DNA of 64,000 nt from Tribonema minus (lineage: Eukaryota > Sar > Xanthophyceae > Tribonematales > Tribonemataceae): contig JAFCMP010000179.1 in NCBI GenBank assembly GCA_017506865.1, positions 744,001 through 808,000 on the forward strand, read 5' to 3'. Both the position numbers and the translations under genes were made by a program. Numbering within the stretch: position 1 is the stretch's first letter; each line of letters begins with the position of its first letter. Under the pieces are notes generated by a model that saw only the letters and a list, made by a program, of their open reading frames with translations, was not told the DNA's origin and did not search any database. This document shows, in pieces, positions 54,346 to 64,000 of the stretch.

Positions 54346-57059
54346 CTGTACAATGGCGCCGGTCGCCGTCTTGCGCACGAAGAACGTCTCGCGGCACACC
54401 AGCTGCAGATCCACGTGCACTGTGCGGATGCGCTGGCGGGACATCATCCGGTCCAAGACCTCCTTTTGTATTATCGCCTGACGGCAACGCAGGGAAGGGT
54501 TGTTGTGAGTGGTCAGATGGCCATACTGAGGGGTAGAGTCCAGAATCTCATAATACTTCTAATTGATTCCAAGGGATATACTTACTTGTATACATAGAAA
54601 TGCAACTTCTCCCTGTCTGACGGCAACGCGATCAGACGGCCAAACTGAGGGGTAGAGTCTAGAATCTTCATAATAAATAATCCCAAGGTATATACCTGTA
54701 CACATAGAAATGCAACTTCTCCCTGTCTGACAGCGACGCAGGGGAAGGTTGCTGTGAGTGGTTAGACGGCCATACTGAGGGTAGAGTCTAGAAATTGATT
54801 CCAAGGTACAGCATATACATGTATACATAGAAATGCAACTTGCTCCTGGTGATTATGACAGGGGAGGCACCGCATTACAACGGGGGGCAGCATGCAGAGG
54901 TACCGGGGTGAGAGGCACCGGGAGGGGTAGCCGTGAATTTGTGCAGAGCGCACGCTGGTAACGTTAAATCTTGACTATCACTACCGCAACCAACCGCAAG
55001 GACTTCTGCCTCAGAGTCTGACGCCAGCCTGAATACTGCGCCGGTTGCACTACAGCGCCGCTGGATTGGACCGGGCTCCGTTGTGTTCAGGACCAACAAG
55101 TATGCAGGTACGGTGTGGGACGTAGATGCATCCATGGCGCTGTACAACATCATACCCAGCCAGCAGCAATGCAGCTGCAGACGTAGTGCACCGCGCACCT
55201 CTGTCTTGCTGCACCACACAATGTTATGATAAGACAGGGGCACCTCCAAGTGTACCAAATGGTATGCGCACACTACCTGAGCAGACTTTCTCAGCCAGAT
55301 AGCACTTTGAAGTTGCCTCACACGTACTCCTACCTCACCACCTATCTGGCCAGACTTTCTCAACCACAAGGCCAGTTGCCTCACTTTACCCCTACCTCAC
55401 ACACACTATACTGTTGCGTCGCGCGTGCTTGCGATCCACTCGCAGGACAGACAGATTCAGAGTCAGAGGCAGTGCCTCCGAGTCAGGCTGCTGCGGCGGC
55501 CGGTCGTCTGTGCCACGCGCACAATGGGCTTGGTGTCGTGCGGGTCGTATAGGCGCACGTCTTCCGATCGCTGACAAGCGAATGGTTTGAGGCGGAATCT
55601 GGCAGCGCGCGGCCTGCGCACGCACCTCCTGTTCAGCTACACTCAGGCTGACAGGGCCAGGGCCGCCGCGGCGCCTCCGAGTCGGATAGATCTGCCTGAA
55701 GGCGTTCCCCATATTGCGCAGGAAGACCTTCATACCCGAGTCCTCGTGAATGCGAGGGTCAAAGGCGTCGCCACGCACGGCGCCTTCGACCATGCCCGTC
55801 CCCACAATGGTGACGTCCACAATGTCGTGCAGCGCGTAGCACGGGGCGAGGCCTCTTGCAGACGCCTGAGCTGCTGCAGACGCGTAGAAGTCCGCCAGGT
55901 TTTCCTGCAGCAGCCCATGAAAGAACGCGTGTCGGGGGCGCCGGTGCGTGTATGTTTGTATAAGGCAGCTGGCTGTACTTTACCACTATGCTCAGAATGA
56001 TCATCGTGGCTCGCTCGGGCGATGTGTGGTTGAGTCGGCTGTATTGCGCCCCAAGCAAGCACAAGACCCATCAGCTGCTGGCTGCACTGTGACGGTGCAG
56101 TTTTGCCTGCCCAGCTGGCTGTACAGTGCAGTTCTGCCTGCCCAACGAACTCTGAAGGCCGGTACAAAAAAGCTTTTCCAATGCTGGTGTTAATGATTTT
56201 CAATGTATGCATAGATGAATGAATTATAATGATCTCAACATGACTATGATTCAAATGAAAAACATCCACCACCTCGGCACCATGGCTGCAGCCATCATTC
56301 ACTTCTGGGATTTGAATGGTTAGAATTTGAGCCCAGCAAAGCCCGACGGGCAGTGCCATCAATTGCACACCTGTACTGCGCGAAGGAATGCATGTGAGGC
56401 AACTGGCCCGACCGGGTAAAGACATTCGACCAGTGTGCAGCGCATAATTTTAAGCATGTGGTCCGATCGGCGATGCGTCAATCCTCAGCAGCGCGTCAAT
56501 ATTCAGCAGCGTGCTTTGTGACCTCTCCAGCCAAAACATATATGTACATACATCTATAACCTCGGCGCACTGCAAGCGGCACCGCCTATCTTCTTGAAGT
56601 TCAATGCCTCCACTCGTCCCGTCGCGGCAAAACTTCAAAAACCGTCATGCCCAGGGCTGCTGTCTGCGAGGAATGAGCGTTCGCCTTACCTCCATGACCG
56701 CACGAAGATCGAGCTTCATGTCTGCCTCGCCTGTGTCTGTGTCAGCAGTGCTCAGTACGCTGCCGCCGCCGCCGCCGCCGCTGCCGCCCGCTTTTGCAGG
56801 CGCCACATTGCCGCTCCGCACCCCGCCCCGGATGCTGCTGCGGCCCGAAGGGCTGCCATCACTGGGTGTGAAAGTGCTGCTGCCGCCGGCGCCGCCGTCG
56901 CGGCTGTCAGCCTTGCCTTTGACCAGGGCCTGCAGCGGCTGCCCGGTCTGAAATATGGCCGCAGCGCATGCGCGGAACGCCACTGCCCCCCCCTTGGGAA
57001 TCTCCCTCGCTGTGTACCACGAGCTGGCTCCGCCGCCGAGGCGCTTCATCACCCGGAAC
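54346..57059 (-). CDS. multi-exon gene, possible mitochondrial protein
   Basis: Three minus-strand exons that may belong together. Exon 56690-57059 (CGCAG acceptor, GTAAGG donor, phase 2-0) reads MKRLGGGASSWYTAREIP and VAFRACAAAIFQTGQPLQ, a Gly/Ser-rich linker, and ADMKLDLRAVME. A middle exon covering about 55683-55955 reads AFFHGLLQENLADFYASAA, LAPCYALHDIVDVTIVGTG and FDPRIHEDSGMKVFLRNMG; its ends are uncertain. Exon 54346-54477 (TCAG acceptor, GTGATG donor, phase 0-0) reads AIIQKEVLDRMMSRQRIR and VHVDLQLVCRETFFVRK then TATGAIVQ. The last exon resembles the sheet of Tim44-like / mL45-type domains, and the first could be a targeting leader; both are weak inferences. Connection between the exons is not proven. 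Confidence 0.45.
54478..54850 (-). repeat. three-copy ~125-bp echo array at exon 54346-54477
   Basis: Units start at 54478, 54600 and 54724. They share CTGACxGCxACGC, GGTTxTTGTGAGTGGT, AGAxGGCCAxACTGAGGGG, GTAGAGTCTAGAA and TACATAGAAATGCAACTT. The first unit's CTGAC contains the acceptor of the exon. Confidence 0.85.
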
Positions 57060-57797
57060 CTGCGGCGTTCGAAATGGCAAGGGCAACGGGCTGGCTCATG
57101 ACTCGACTCGTGAGTTGCGAGCAGTGGCGGTGGCTGTGGGTGTCGCAAGATTGACCGGGCTTTTTGCAAAACGGACCGCTAAGGTATAGGTCGGACGGCT
57201 CGAAGCCGAGGGTTGTCCCCAGGGCTGGGGAGGGGGGGGGGGGCATGGCATTCACTGCCTGATGCCTGCAGTGAGACATCTGCTTGTCATCAGCTTGCTG
57301 CATTGAGCATGGCGGCGGCGCATGCAAAAGCAGGATTCCGCTACAGTGATGGTAACCTTCCTCGCTCGAAAGTGATCAGCTGGTGGTGGCAGGACTATAC
57401 TAGTAAAAACTCATTGTCTCGCTTGACACAAGGGTCATCTGGGCTTTTCCGTACTACGATCAATAACCAGCAGTAATTCGACAGTCTCAGGCATGTATGC
57501 ATGCGCAGCGTTGAGCAGACATGCCCCCCCCCCCCCCCACCCCTTTCAGAATCGAGGTCGCCTGGACGTGAACAGATCTGCGGACACACACACGAGCGCG
57601 CAGGATCTGAGATATGCTTACAACACACAAGAGGCAATGCTTCCAGTGCTGCCGGGCGCACGTCACAGCGCACACACCTGTGACGAGGGTCGTCTTAGTA
57701 ACCCACACGTGCAAGCCACGACCACCGCAACAACGCACGTGCAACGAGTAGCCACCGCTACAAGTGTACTAATTAAACTGCGCTGCGTGCGCGTCAC

Positions 57798-58077
57798 TCA
57801 CTCTGCTTTGTAGTTGCGATAGGCCTTGGTAAGGCCCGACACCGCCGCCGGCGCCTCGCGCCAAGGAAACGAGCTGAGATTGCCGCTGGTGCTCGCAGCG
57901 CCCCCCACGGTGCCACCCCCCCCTACACCATCCACCGCTGCGGTCTGCCAGTTCTGCCAGTAGCCACTGGTACCGGACCCCCTGACAACCCCCTGTGTCA
58001 ATGCTTGCCCTGCTTTGGCGGCGAGCAGCGCCGCGCGCGCGCCGTGACGCGCGTGCATGAGCGATGCTGCTTTGCTG
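57798..58077 (-). CDS. terminal exon, Gly/Ala-rich protein
   Basis: An ACTCGCAG acceptor opens, in phase 2, a frame of 93 codons: SKAASLMHARHGARAALLAA, KAGQALTQGVVRGSGTSGYW, QNWQTAAVDGVGGGG, NLSSFPWREAPAAVSG, LTKAYRNYKAE and TGA at 57798-57800. The frame is uniform and well bounded. Upstream exons lie above 58085 and were not identified. Family unknown. Confidence 0.6.
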
Positions 58078-58729
58078 CTGCGAGTGGGGAGCAGGCAAAG
58101 GGACATTTGCCAGTGTGTGATATTACAAGTAATTGGTTGCTAGCGGACTACAGTTGGCCTTTTTCATACTTCTCTGCTCGAGATGATGACGAAGTTAAAA
58201 AAACCTAGGGTTGTTGTTGAACAGCTGCTCCATGCTAATTTCAGTATAGGCTCTGTGGGACACAGAGTAGTGCCTCAGCCACCATGCACTGCCAGATGAA
58301 CAGTCTCACGGCCAAGTGCTCAGGGGGCGGATGCTGTGGTAAACAACGAAATGCAGCTCGCTAGAAGCAATCCCCTGCCTCGCGCCAATGCTTCGACCTT
58401 TCTGCCTCTGCTATTTGCGTGTCGAGATAAGTGTGGCTTGTGAAGAGGAGAGCGCTTTACAATGCCCAGGTCCAGATCGCAGCTCACACTGCTGACTGCT
58501 TTCTGTTTGTCCTGGTGAAGATATAGTCGGCTGCTGTAGGTAAATCTTAACTATGGACTCACGGCAGCAGTAGGCCCCGTGAAGAAGCGCGAACAAGATT
58601 CAACTGACGCCAGTGATGGTTCTTTATGGCACTGAGGCTCACCTGCCGTCGCTCGACTCACACGTGGAGAGATATCAAACCAACTTTAAGCCCAACTTCA
58701 ACAGAACTGTTCGACCGTTGTTTTTTTTT

Positions 58730-59203
58730 TTACTCAAGAGCGCGTGCAACATCATATGAGCCACGATCAACAGTGGGGTCGATGACGTGTTGGCTGCTAT
58801 TTTTGAAGAGGGGGCGCCACGGCTTACACCGCACGGACGGCCCAAGCTCAAAGTGAACATCAGCGTGAAGTTTTACCTTTTGTTTGCTATTCCACGTTTT
58901 CTGCACAGTGTCCTGACATGCTAACTGGTGGATTTCAACAATGATCCTGTTGAATGCTTCTGCTTTTGAACCAAACATCATCAAATGCGTGCTTGCTGAT
59001 AGCAGGCGTGCGTGACGTGCAAAGGGCAGCAAATTGAATGAGCTCTGCGGCCAGCCTCTTGAGGGCGGTACGTATGCTACTACAGCAGAAACTTGACGTG
59101 TTGTTGAATGAACAGCCTGTTGCAGTGCTAGTGTAGGCAGAGTGCGCAGTTTTGCAGCAATATTGAACATGTGCAGGGATCGCGTGCTGAGAATCTGACT
59201 CAT
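58730..59203 (-). CDS. hypothetical protein, 157 aa, weak
   Basis: An open frame contains AKLRTLPTLALQQAVHS, SFNLLPFARHARLLS, FGSKAEAFNRIIVEIHQLA and HFELGPSVRCKPWRPLF, ending TAG. No motif or splice support. It is the longest frame between 58078 and 59459; the rest of that interval shows nothing. Confidence 0.25.
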   Translation of the reverse strand: MSQILSTRSLHMFNIAAKLRTLPTLALQQAVHSTTRQVSAVVAYVPPSRGWPQSSFNLLPFARHARLLSASTHLMMFGSKAEAFNRIIVEIHQLACQDTVQKTWNSKQKVKLHADVHFELGPSVRCKPWRPLFKNSSQHVIDPTVDRGSYDVARALE

Positions 59204-59459
59204 AAACGTGAATGCACTGTTACCAGCACAGAGGACTCAGCGACGCTCAGGCAGCTACGCGGTACACAGCACACATGACAGCAAAGTCGACCTGCCAGGC
59301 GAATTCCTGACTGTCACGCCTTCAACAATTACCATGAAAAGTTGGCCATACAGCACTTTGGCAGCTATGCACCCACCCACTTGACGATGATCACAGTGTG
59401 CAGCGCTTCGATGATCACAGTGTGCAACGCTTTGCACAAGCCCTACTTGTGAAAAACCT

Positions 59460-60129
59460 TCACGCTTGTCGTCTCAGCAGCCGCAGCTCCTGCGCCCCCA
59501 GCAAGATCTTCTTGTCTCCCACCTGCAGCTGCTGCTTCCCTAGCCGGCGCAGGTACGCCCACAGTTCATCCCTGTCTGCCATGCCCATGTACTCGCCGTG
59601 ACCCTGCCTGAGAACTGCCTTCACACCATCTGCGTCGCTTTGTAGGTCATCATCTTCCCTCTCTAACGCCGCAATTTTCTTCTCGATGTCAGCCAGGCTG
59701 AGCTTTTGATTGCCATGCCTCGGGCTAGCAGTGGGGTCCGTCGCAGCCAGGTGGACAGCACCTGCAATCAAGACAAGAATTTCAGACATGGAAAGTTGAC
59801 GTTAACTACATGCGGTGATCGAGGCAGCAAGGCCTGCATGCCGGCCTCAACGAAACCAGCACCATTTAGCTGAAAAAAAAACTTTGTCTAGCAGTCAATG
59901 CGGCGCTGACACCAGCCCGGAGTCTTGGCCAGCAACATCGCGCTTTACCTGCGCGGCGCTGGCAATGGCTGGCGGCAGAGATTAGCCCGCGCTTGGCCCC
60001 AACACAAATCGTTGGAACTGCAGGCGACAGTGACGAGCCTGGCCCCATGAGACCCTGCGCCTGTGCGCAGGCGGCTATAGCCACCACCATCCGCAGAGAC
60101 AAACGCATCGACACAATCTGCACGACCAC
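59460..60129 (-). CDS. secreted or plastid-targeted coiled-coil protein, 160 aa, two exons
   Basis: Exon 1 (59949-60129) starts with ATG and encodes a hydrophobic leader (RLSLRMVVAIAACAQAQG) followed by an uncharged, Ala/Ser-rich, basic segment (ICVGAKRGLISAASHCQRR). Its donor is GTAAAG. Exon 2 (59460-59761, TTGCAG acceptor) joins in phase 1 and gives SLADIEKKIAALEREDDDL, KAVLRQGHGEYMGMADRD, LWAYLRRLGKQQLQVGDK and LLGAQELRLLRRQA then TGA. The total, 483 nt, is divisible by three. The layout, signal peptide then transit-like region, matches the bipartite leaders of plastid proteins in algae with secondary plastids; no ASAFAP motif is clear, so plain secretion is possible. Role unknown. Confidence 0.7.
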
Positions 60130-60876
60130 GGTTTATTCCCACAGTTGAAGTTGCAGTTGAAATTGCAGTTGAAGTTCATGACCGGTGCGTGGAGGGAGTG
60201 TGTCAACGAGATTTCTCGGAGTTGCTGCCCACTCACGTATGGTTAGTGACGTCCCTAGCCTTGCACTCGCCGACCGAGTCAGGAATTGTTGGTACCAGGC
60301 CACTTTGGTGCTTCAGACACACACACTTGACCTTTGATTTCGGTGAGCTTGAGCATTCATGAGTACACGCAATAAGCTCTTGGGGCCACGCTGTATACTG
60401 CCCTTTTCATCTTGTTTGCCACTACTGCAAAGTTAGTGCACGCTTCGTGTCGCTTTGCTAGTGAGCACGCCTTCCACGACCCCGCACTTTTTGTTGTGGC
60501 TGCACCACCGCAGCCCTCTGAGCTGCCCTCATAGCCTGAAGGCACGCGCGTGTTGTCCCTGGGACTCCCCCTCTACACAACCCCCTCCCCAGTGTCAAAA
60601 AGGGGCAAGGGGAGGGGGCCAGGGGACAATACTCGCGGCTACCATCCCTCCCGAAGCGCCGAACCAGACTCTGCATCATCAAGCAGACGCAAAGCCTGGT
60701 GCCAATGCGACTTGCGCGCCTGCAATCGCGTGGCTGAGTTTGGATTGGCATCACAGCGGCATGACTCACTCAGGACGCCGACACCGGACGCACACTTGCA
60801 GTTCGACGGCACAGTGCCCAAGCCAGCCAGCCGCCCACGTACGCGCTCACGCACACGCTGCTGATGAAGCAGCGCA

Positions 60877-61113
60877 ATGTCGAGTAGACAAACTTTGAAG
60901 GCAGCGTTGCTGGCGGCGACGGCGGTGCGCAAGCGTCACCGTGCTCAACAAGAGCTGGCGGAACTGCGCCAGCAGGACATGCAGCACCGCTGCCAAGTGG
61001 AGCTGAACGCGCAGTCGGACGGCACTTTGGCAACGCGCCATGGATGGGATGCAGTCACTACGGTAGCATCAGGACACACTTTAGTCAGCACTGCTGGTAG
61101 ATTGGTCGCTTGA
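60877..61113 (+). CDS. possible small helical protein, 78 aa
   Basis: ATG 60877 opens SSRQTLKAALLAATAVRKR, HRAQQELAELRQQDMQHRC, VELNAQSDGTLATRHG and a stop. The helical, charged composition is plausible; there is no other support. It could be a first exon. The rest of 60130-61425 shows nothing convincing. Confidence 0.3.
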   Translation: MSSRQTLKAALLAATAVRKRHRAQQELAELRQQDMQHRCQVELNAQSDGTLATRHGWDAVTTVASGHTLVSTAGRLVA

Positions 61114-61425
61114 ACGTGGAAGAAAGAGGCATGTCCGCATCATGGTCCTCTCATACGCCATGTGCGATATGCGCAAGCTGTCTGGCTGCAATGTGAGGCG
61201 TAAAAAGCATCCGACAGTCTGAGGCAGCACAATGACCAAGGCGCCGTTTCGTTCACGTCACGGACCATATCAAAATGGGGCATTTGCCGCTGGCAAGGGC
61301 GAGGGCTGTTGCAGCTGGGCACTGCTGCGATCTGAAAGAGTACTGCAAAGGGGGGGCAACTACACATTTGCAACATCACCTGCAAACCGATGCTACCAAT
61401 TGCGGTGACGCCTGTGCACACACAG

Positions 61426-61845
61426 TCATTGCAACAACTTGAAGATGCCACTGTTGAAGTTGAATTTGGCCATCATGATGATCTCTTCTGGTGACAGTGC
61501 GCTGCAACTGGCGACGCCCTTGTTGCACCCATTGATAGTGCAGAGCACGCACCACATGGTGCGGCCCGCAAGTTCGTCTGCCCCCTGTCTCCGCAGCCGC
61601 AGCTGCGACGATATGGCTGTAAACAACGTGCGGTATTGTGCCGCTGAGAGTTGCAGACTGGCCGTCGCTTCGTCGTCGTTGCTGCGGCCGAGCTGCGTCG
61701 CGTGCCGCGCGCACGCCACCGCCGTTGCGGAGCGCTGTGCCAGCGTCGCTGCCATCGCCGAGCTGCGGCGCCGCCGCGGCACTGCCGCTGTACGCCGCGC
61801 ACACACGCGCCTTCTTGTTTTCACCACCCTGGCTCCAAGCATCAC
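61426..61845 (-). CDS. possible protein, up to 139 aa, basic N-terminus
   Basis: The minus-strand frame includes MAATLAQRSATAVACAR, LSAAQYRTLFTAISSQLRL, GADELAGRTMWCVLCTING, ALSPEEIIMMAKFNFNSG and KLLQ then stop. An overlapping plus-strand frame of 176 codons exists; the minus frame has the more protein-like sequence. An internal start at about 61755 is possible. Confidence 0.35.
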   Translation of the reverse strand: MMLGARVVKTRRRVCARRTAAVPRRRRSSAMAATLAQRSATAVACARHATQLGRSNDDEATASLQLSAAQYRTLFTAISSQLRLRRQGADELAGRTMWCVLCTINGCNKGVASCSALSPEEIIMMAKFNFNSGIFKLLQ

Positions 61846-62182
61846 TTCGGGTCGCCGTGTGCCAGATGGGCCGACGCTACACTGTTGCTGCGTCGTGATT
61901 CAGCAGCAGCGGCCGCTGCCCGACTGTCGTGACCTACGTCTATGCGTGGGGAGCTCGCGTCAGCACTAACGGGAGTGATCCATCTGTTTGGAGGTTTCGT
62001 CACTCGTATTCTTGTGCTGCTTGCATTCTGCACGGCATCACCGCCTGCACTACTTGAACAATTGCCAACTATTGCGCTTCCTGTGTCACCACGCGCCACC
62101 TGTTGACAAATCAATCGCGGGACCCGCAGAATAAACCTGCCACTTCAACTTCTCGTGTGTGGGAAGAAGCGTGCGTGCATGC

Positions 62183-63424
62183 ATGGACGAGGACCAGCGA
62201 GACGACGTAAGGGAATCCGCGGTATCTGATGATACTGCCTTGTCGAGGCGGCTCGGCCTGCGCTGGCGGTACCGCCGCCTGTATCAGAGCCAGTTATCAG
62301 CGCTGTCACGGGCGCAGGAAAACCTTGCGATTGCCTTTTCAACAGAACAAGTGCGTGAAGAAATTGCATGGCGACAGCAGCTGAGATTGTTTTGGGAACC
62401 ATACGTGGCTCTCACGCAGGAGGAGCAGGAGCTAGAAAAGCAAGGTGAGCTACTGTATGCTATGCGGCTCAAAGCAGAGAGTGCGTGAGAAGCGCTTCAC
62501 GACCTGCACGACAACACGTTCGCACAGAATTGAAAGCGCATTTGCTTTTCACGGGCAGGTAGCTGAGAGCCTCTGCCTCTCCATGATCAGCAAGATATTC
62601 AGTGTGCAAGTGGACGTGCTCTGTGTAATGTACAGAGGCGCTTATGTACATGTGAAGTCGTTCTCCTGTCCGGTTGACCTCTTACCATGTTGTTTCCACT
62701 ATCACATAGTGCACCACTGACCATTGCATGCACGTCATCAATTTTGTGACCAGTCCTGTCCGCATCTACTGTTGATGCGAACTTCTAACCTTTACCCAAG
62801 CAACTCCAACTCCTGGTGCTAAAGACACGAAAGCACTTTGCTCTGAGTGTGCACACAGCTTTGATTTTCATGCTGCATGTGGATTGAGAACTTGTGAACA
62901 CAGCATGATTCCCCTGCCATCGATAGTGCATTGCAACGTGTGACCTGTTCATGCAGGCACTCATACTTTGAAGTATTGCCTACATGCACAAGCAGTGATA
63001 CTTTGCTGTGCACAGAGTGCCCATTGCATGCAATCACCTTTTGAGCCATTGCTGGCATTCCATACCGATGGAACAGACAGGACTGATAAGCATGATTTTC
63101 ATCGAACAATCATGCACCAGCTGTCACGCCACTCACTAGGCACTGCGTTGTATCGCTGGCCGACCTTGCCTTCAGGTAAACTAAAAGCACTGCAGATCGA
63201 GCCGCAAGTGACAAGTGACAAGCTAATGATTGGTGTAGCCAGCAGCGATTTGCCGCCAGACCTTGTGCTCTTCTACCTTGCATTACTGGCGGCCAACGGA
63301 GTGGAGACCTGGGAAGCTGCGCTGCGGTTGGATGCCGCATCGCCTTGCTTTGAGGGCGTGCCTCCAGTGCTGGTCATGCAGTTGCTGAGCATCATCGACA
63401 GGCTCCAGCGTGATGACGTGCAAG
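62183..63424 (+). CDS. partial gene, two exons, runs off right edge
   Basis: Exon 1 (62183-62444) starts MDEDQRDDVRESAVSDD and continues LGLRWRYRRLYQSQLSAL, EQVREEIAWRQQLRLFWEP, YVALTQEEQELEKQ to a GTGAGC donor. Exon 2 (63176-63424, TTCAG acceptor) joins in phase 1 and gives KLKALQIEPQVTSDKLMIG, SDLPPDLVLFYLALLAANG, ETWEAALRLDAASPCF and LVMQLLSIIDRLQRDDVQ to a GTAAAG donor. The amphipathic helices look genuine; family not recognised. An earlier in-frame ATG at 62159 would add eight residues. Further exons should lie beyond the window; 63425-64000 shows none. Confidence 0.62.
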
Positions 63425-64000
63425 GTAAAGCAGCACACTCTGCGTACAAACCATCCTGTGCTTAAGCTACACCCCTGATTCTGGCCCGGCCGACCAAGAG
63501 GGGGGTGTCCCCGGCACCAATCTCAAGTACTTCAGAAGTATTTCTTCTAACAATCTCAATTAGGCCTGATGGCATGCGTGTTTTTCTCAACCTTATTGTA
63601 GCTTGGCTCTATTGTGTGCTAACATGGTCAAGCACACGACGCGTTCCACCACAGCAGGCAAGCATATCTCAAGTGTTATGCTGACAAGTGTCATCATATG
63701 GATGCAATGTCTTGCAGCTGTTGATGCAACCACACAATGACAAAGTCTGCCGTCCATTTGCCACCCATGCATGTTCTTGCAACTTCACACATTAAAAGTT
63801 GATTTCAGAAAACGGATCGAACACACAACGGCACAAACGCAACCATCGCAAGTCTCACGGCCATCAAGTGCTCATATGGGCTGTTTTCGAGGCTCCCAAC
63901 TAGGCCTTGTCTAGGCTTTGGTTGCCTGTCTCCATTCGGTGTCTAAGTGCTTCTTTTGACGATGATACATTTTCGCCCAGTCGGCTGAATCATCAAGCAC

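Noticed and set aside
1-64000. tRNA, rRNA, snRNA or CRISPR loci
   Set aside because: I scanned for tRNA B-box and cloverleaf patterns, conserved rRNA words and regularly spaced identical repeats and saw none; the tandem arrays here have variable units and are not CRISPR-like.

Overview
This window is nuclear DNA from an intron-rich eukaryote. Its genes are split into short exons joined by GT-AG introns, there is no bacterial gene packing, and telomere-type TTAGGG/CCCTAA tracts are scattered inside introns. An F-box-like/ankyrin protein, a small protein with a secretory plus possible plastid-type leader, a LINE remnant, and G- and C-homopolymers would fit a stramenopile alga (brown or yellow-green lineage). 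That assignment is inference; only 'protist or alga with TTAGGG telomere-type repeats' is well supported.

Layout. (1) 1-10.1 kb: a minus-strand gene for an unrecognised Gln-rich, coiled-coil protein (about 7847 down to about 1.1 kb). Five full exons plus the start of a sixth were found from matching phases and splice sites. (2) 12.0-31.8 kb: the best-supported gene, a plus-strand UBX-domain protein of the UBXN7/Ubx5 type. Joining 17 exons gives exactly 1530 nt (509 aa) with a UBA-like domain, a UAS domain and a C-terminal UBX domain with the FPR motif; it should act as a Cdc48/p97 adaptor. (3) 33-41 kb: minus-strand exons, an intronless F-box-like/ankyrin gene with a likely frameshift, and a damaged leucine-rich-repeat gene. 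(4) 42-46.4 kb: a LINE C-terminal fragment, then a 2-kb unit bounded by 120-bp inverted repeats that carries an unknown gene with an in-frame stop. (5) 48-49.9 kb: a DnaJ-type cysteine-rich zinc-finger gene broken by a 32-bp tandem duplication and a hairpin element, divergent from a small membrane-protein gene. (6) 52-64 kb: several partial minus-strand genes, a complete two-exon secreted or targeted coiled-coil gene, and the first two exons of a plus-strand gene that runs off the right edge.

The most striking property is not a gene. Nearly every intron examined contains decaying tandem copies of the exon boundary next to it: the splice site, a stretch of exon and a stretch of intron, in 2 to 8 copies with periods of roughly 60-190 bp. 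These 'exon echoes' appear in at least four genes on both strands, together with TTAGGG tracts and very frequent TTGAAGT/ACTTCAA words. They account for much of intron length and supply many decoy splice sites. Several genes also look recently damaged (frameshifts, stops, insertions), so decay and assembly error both need to be considered.
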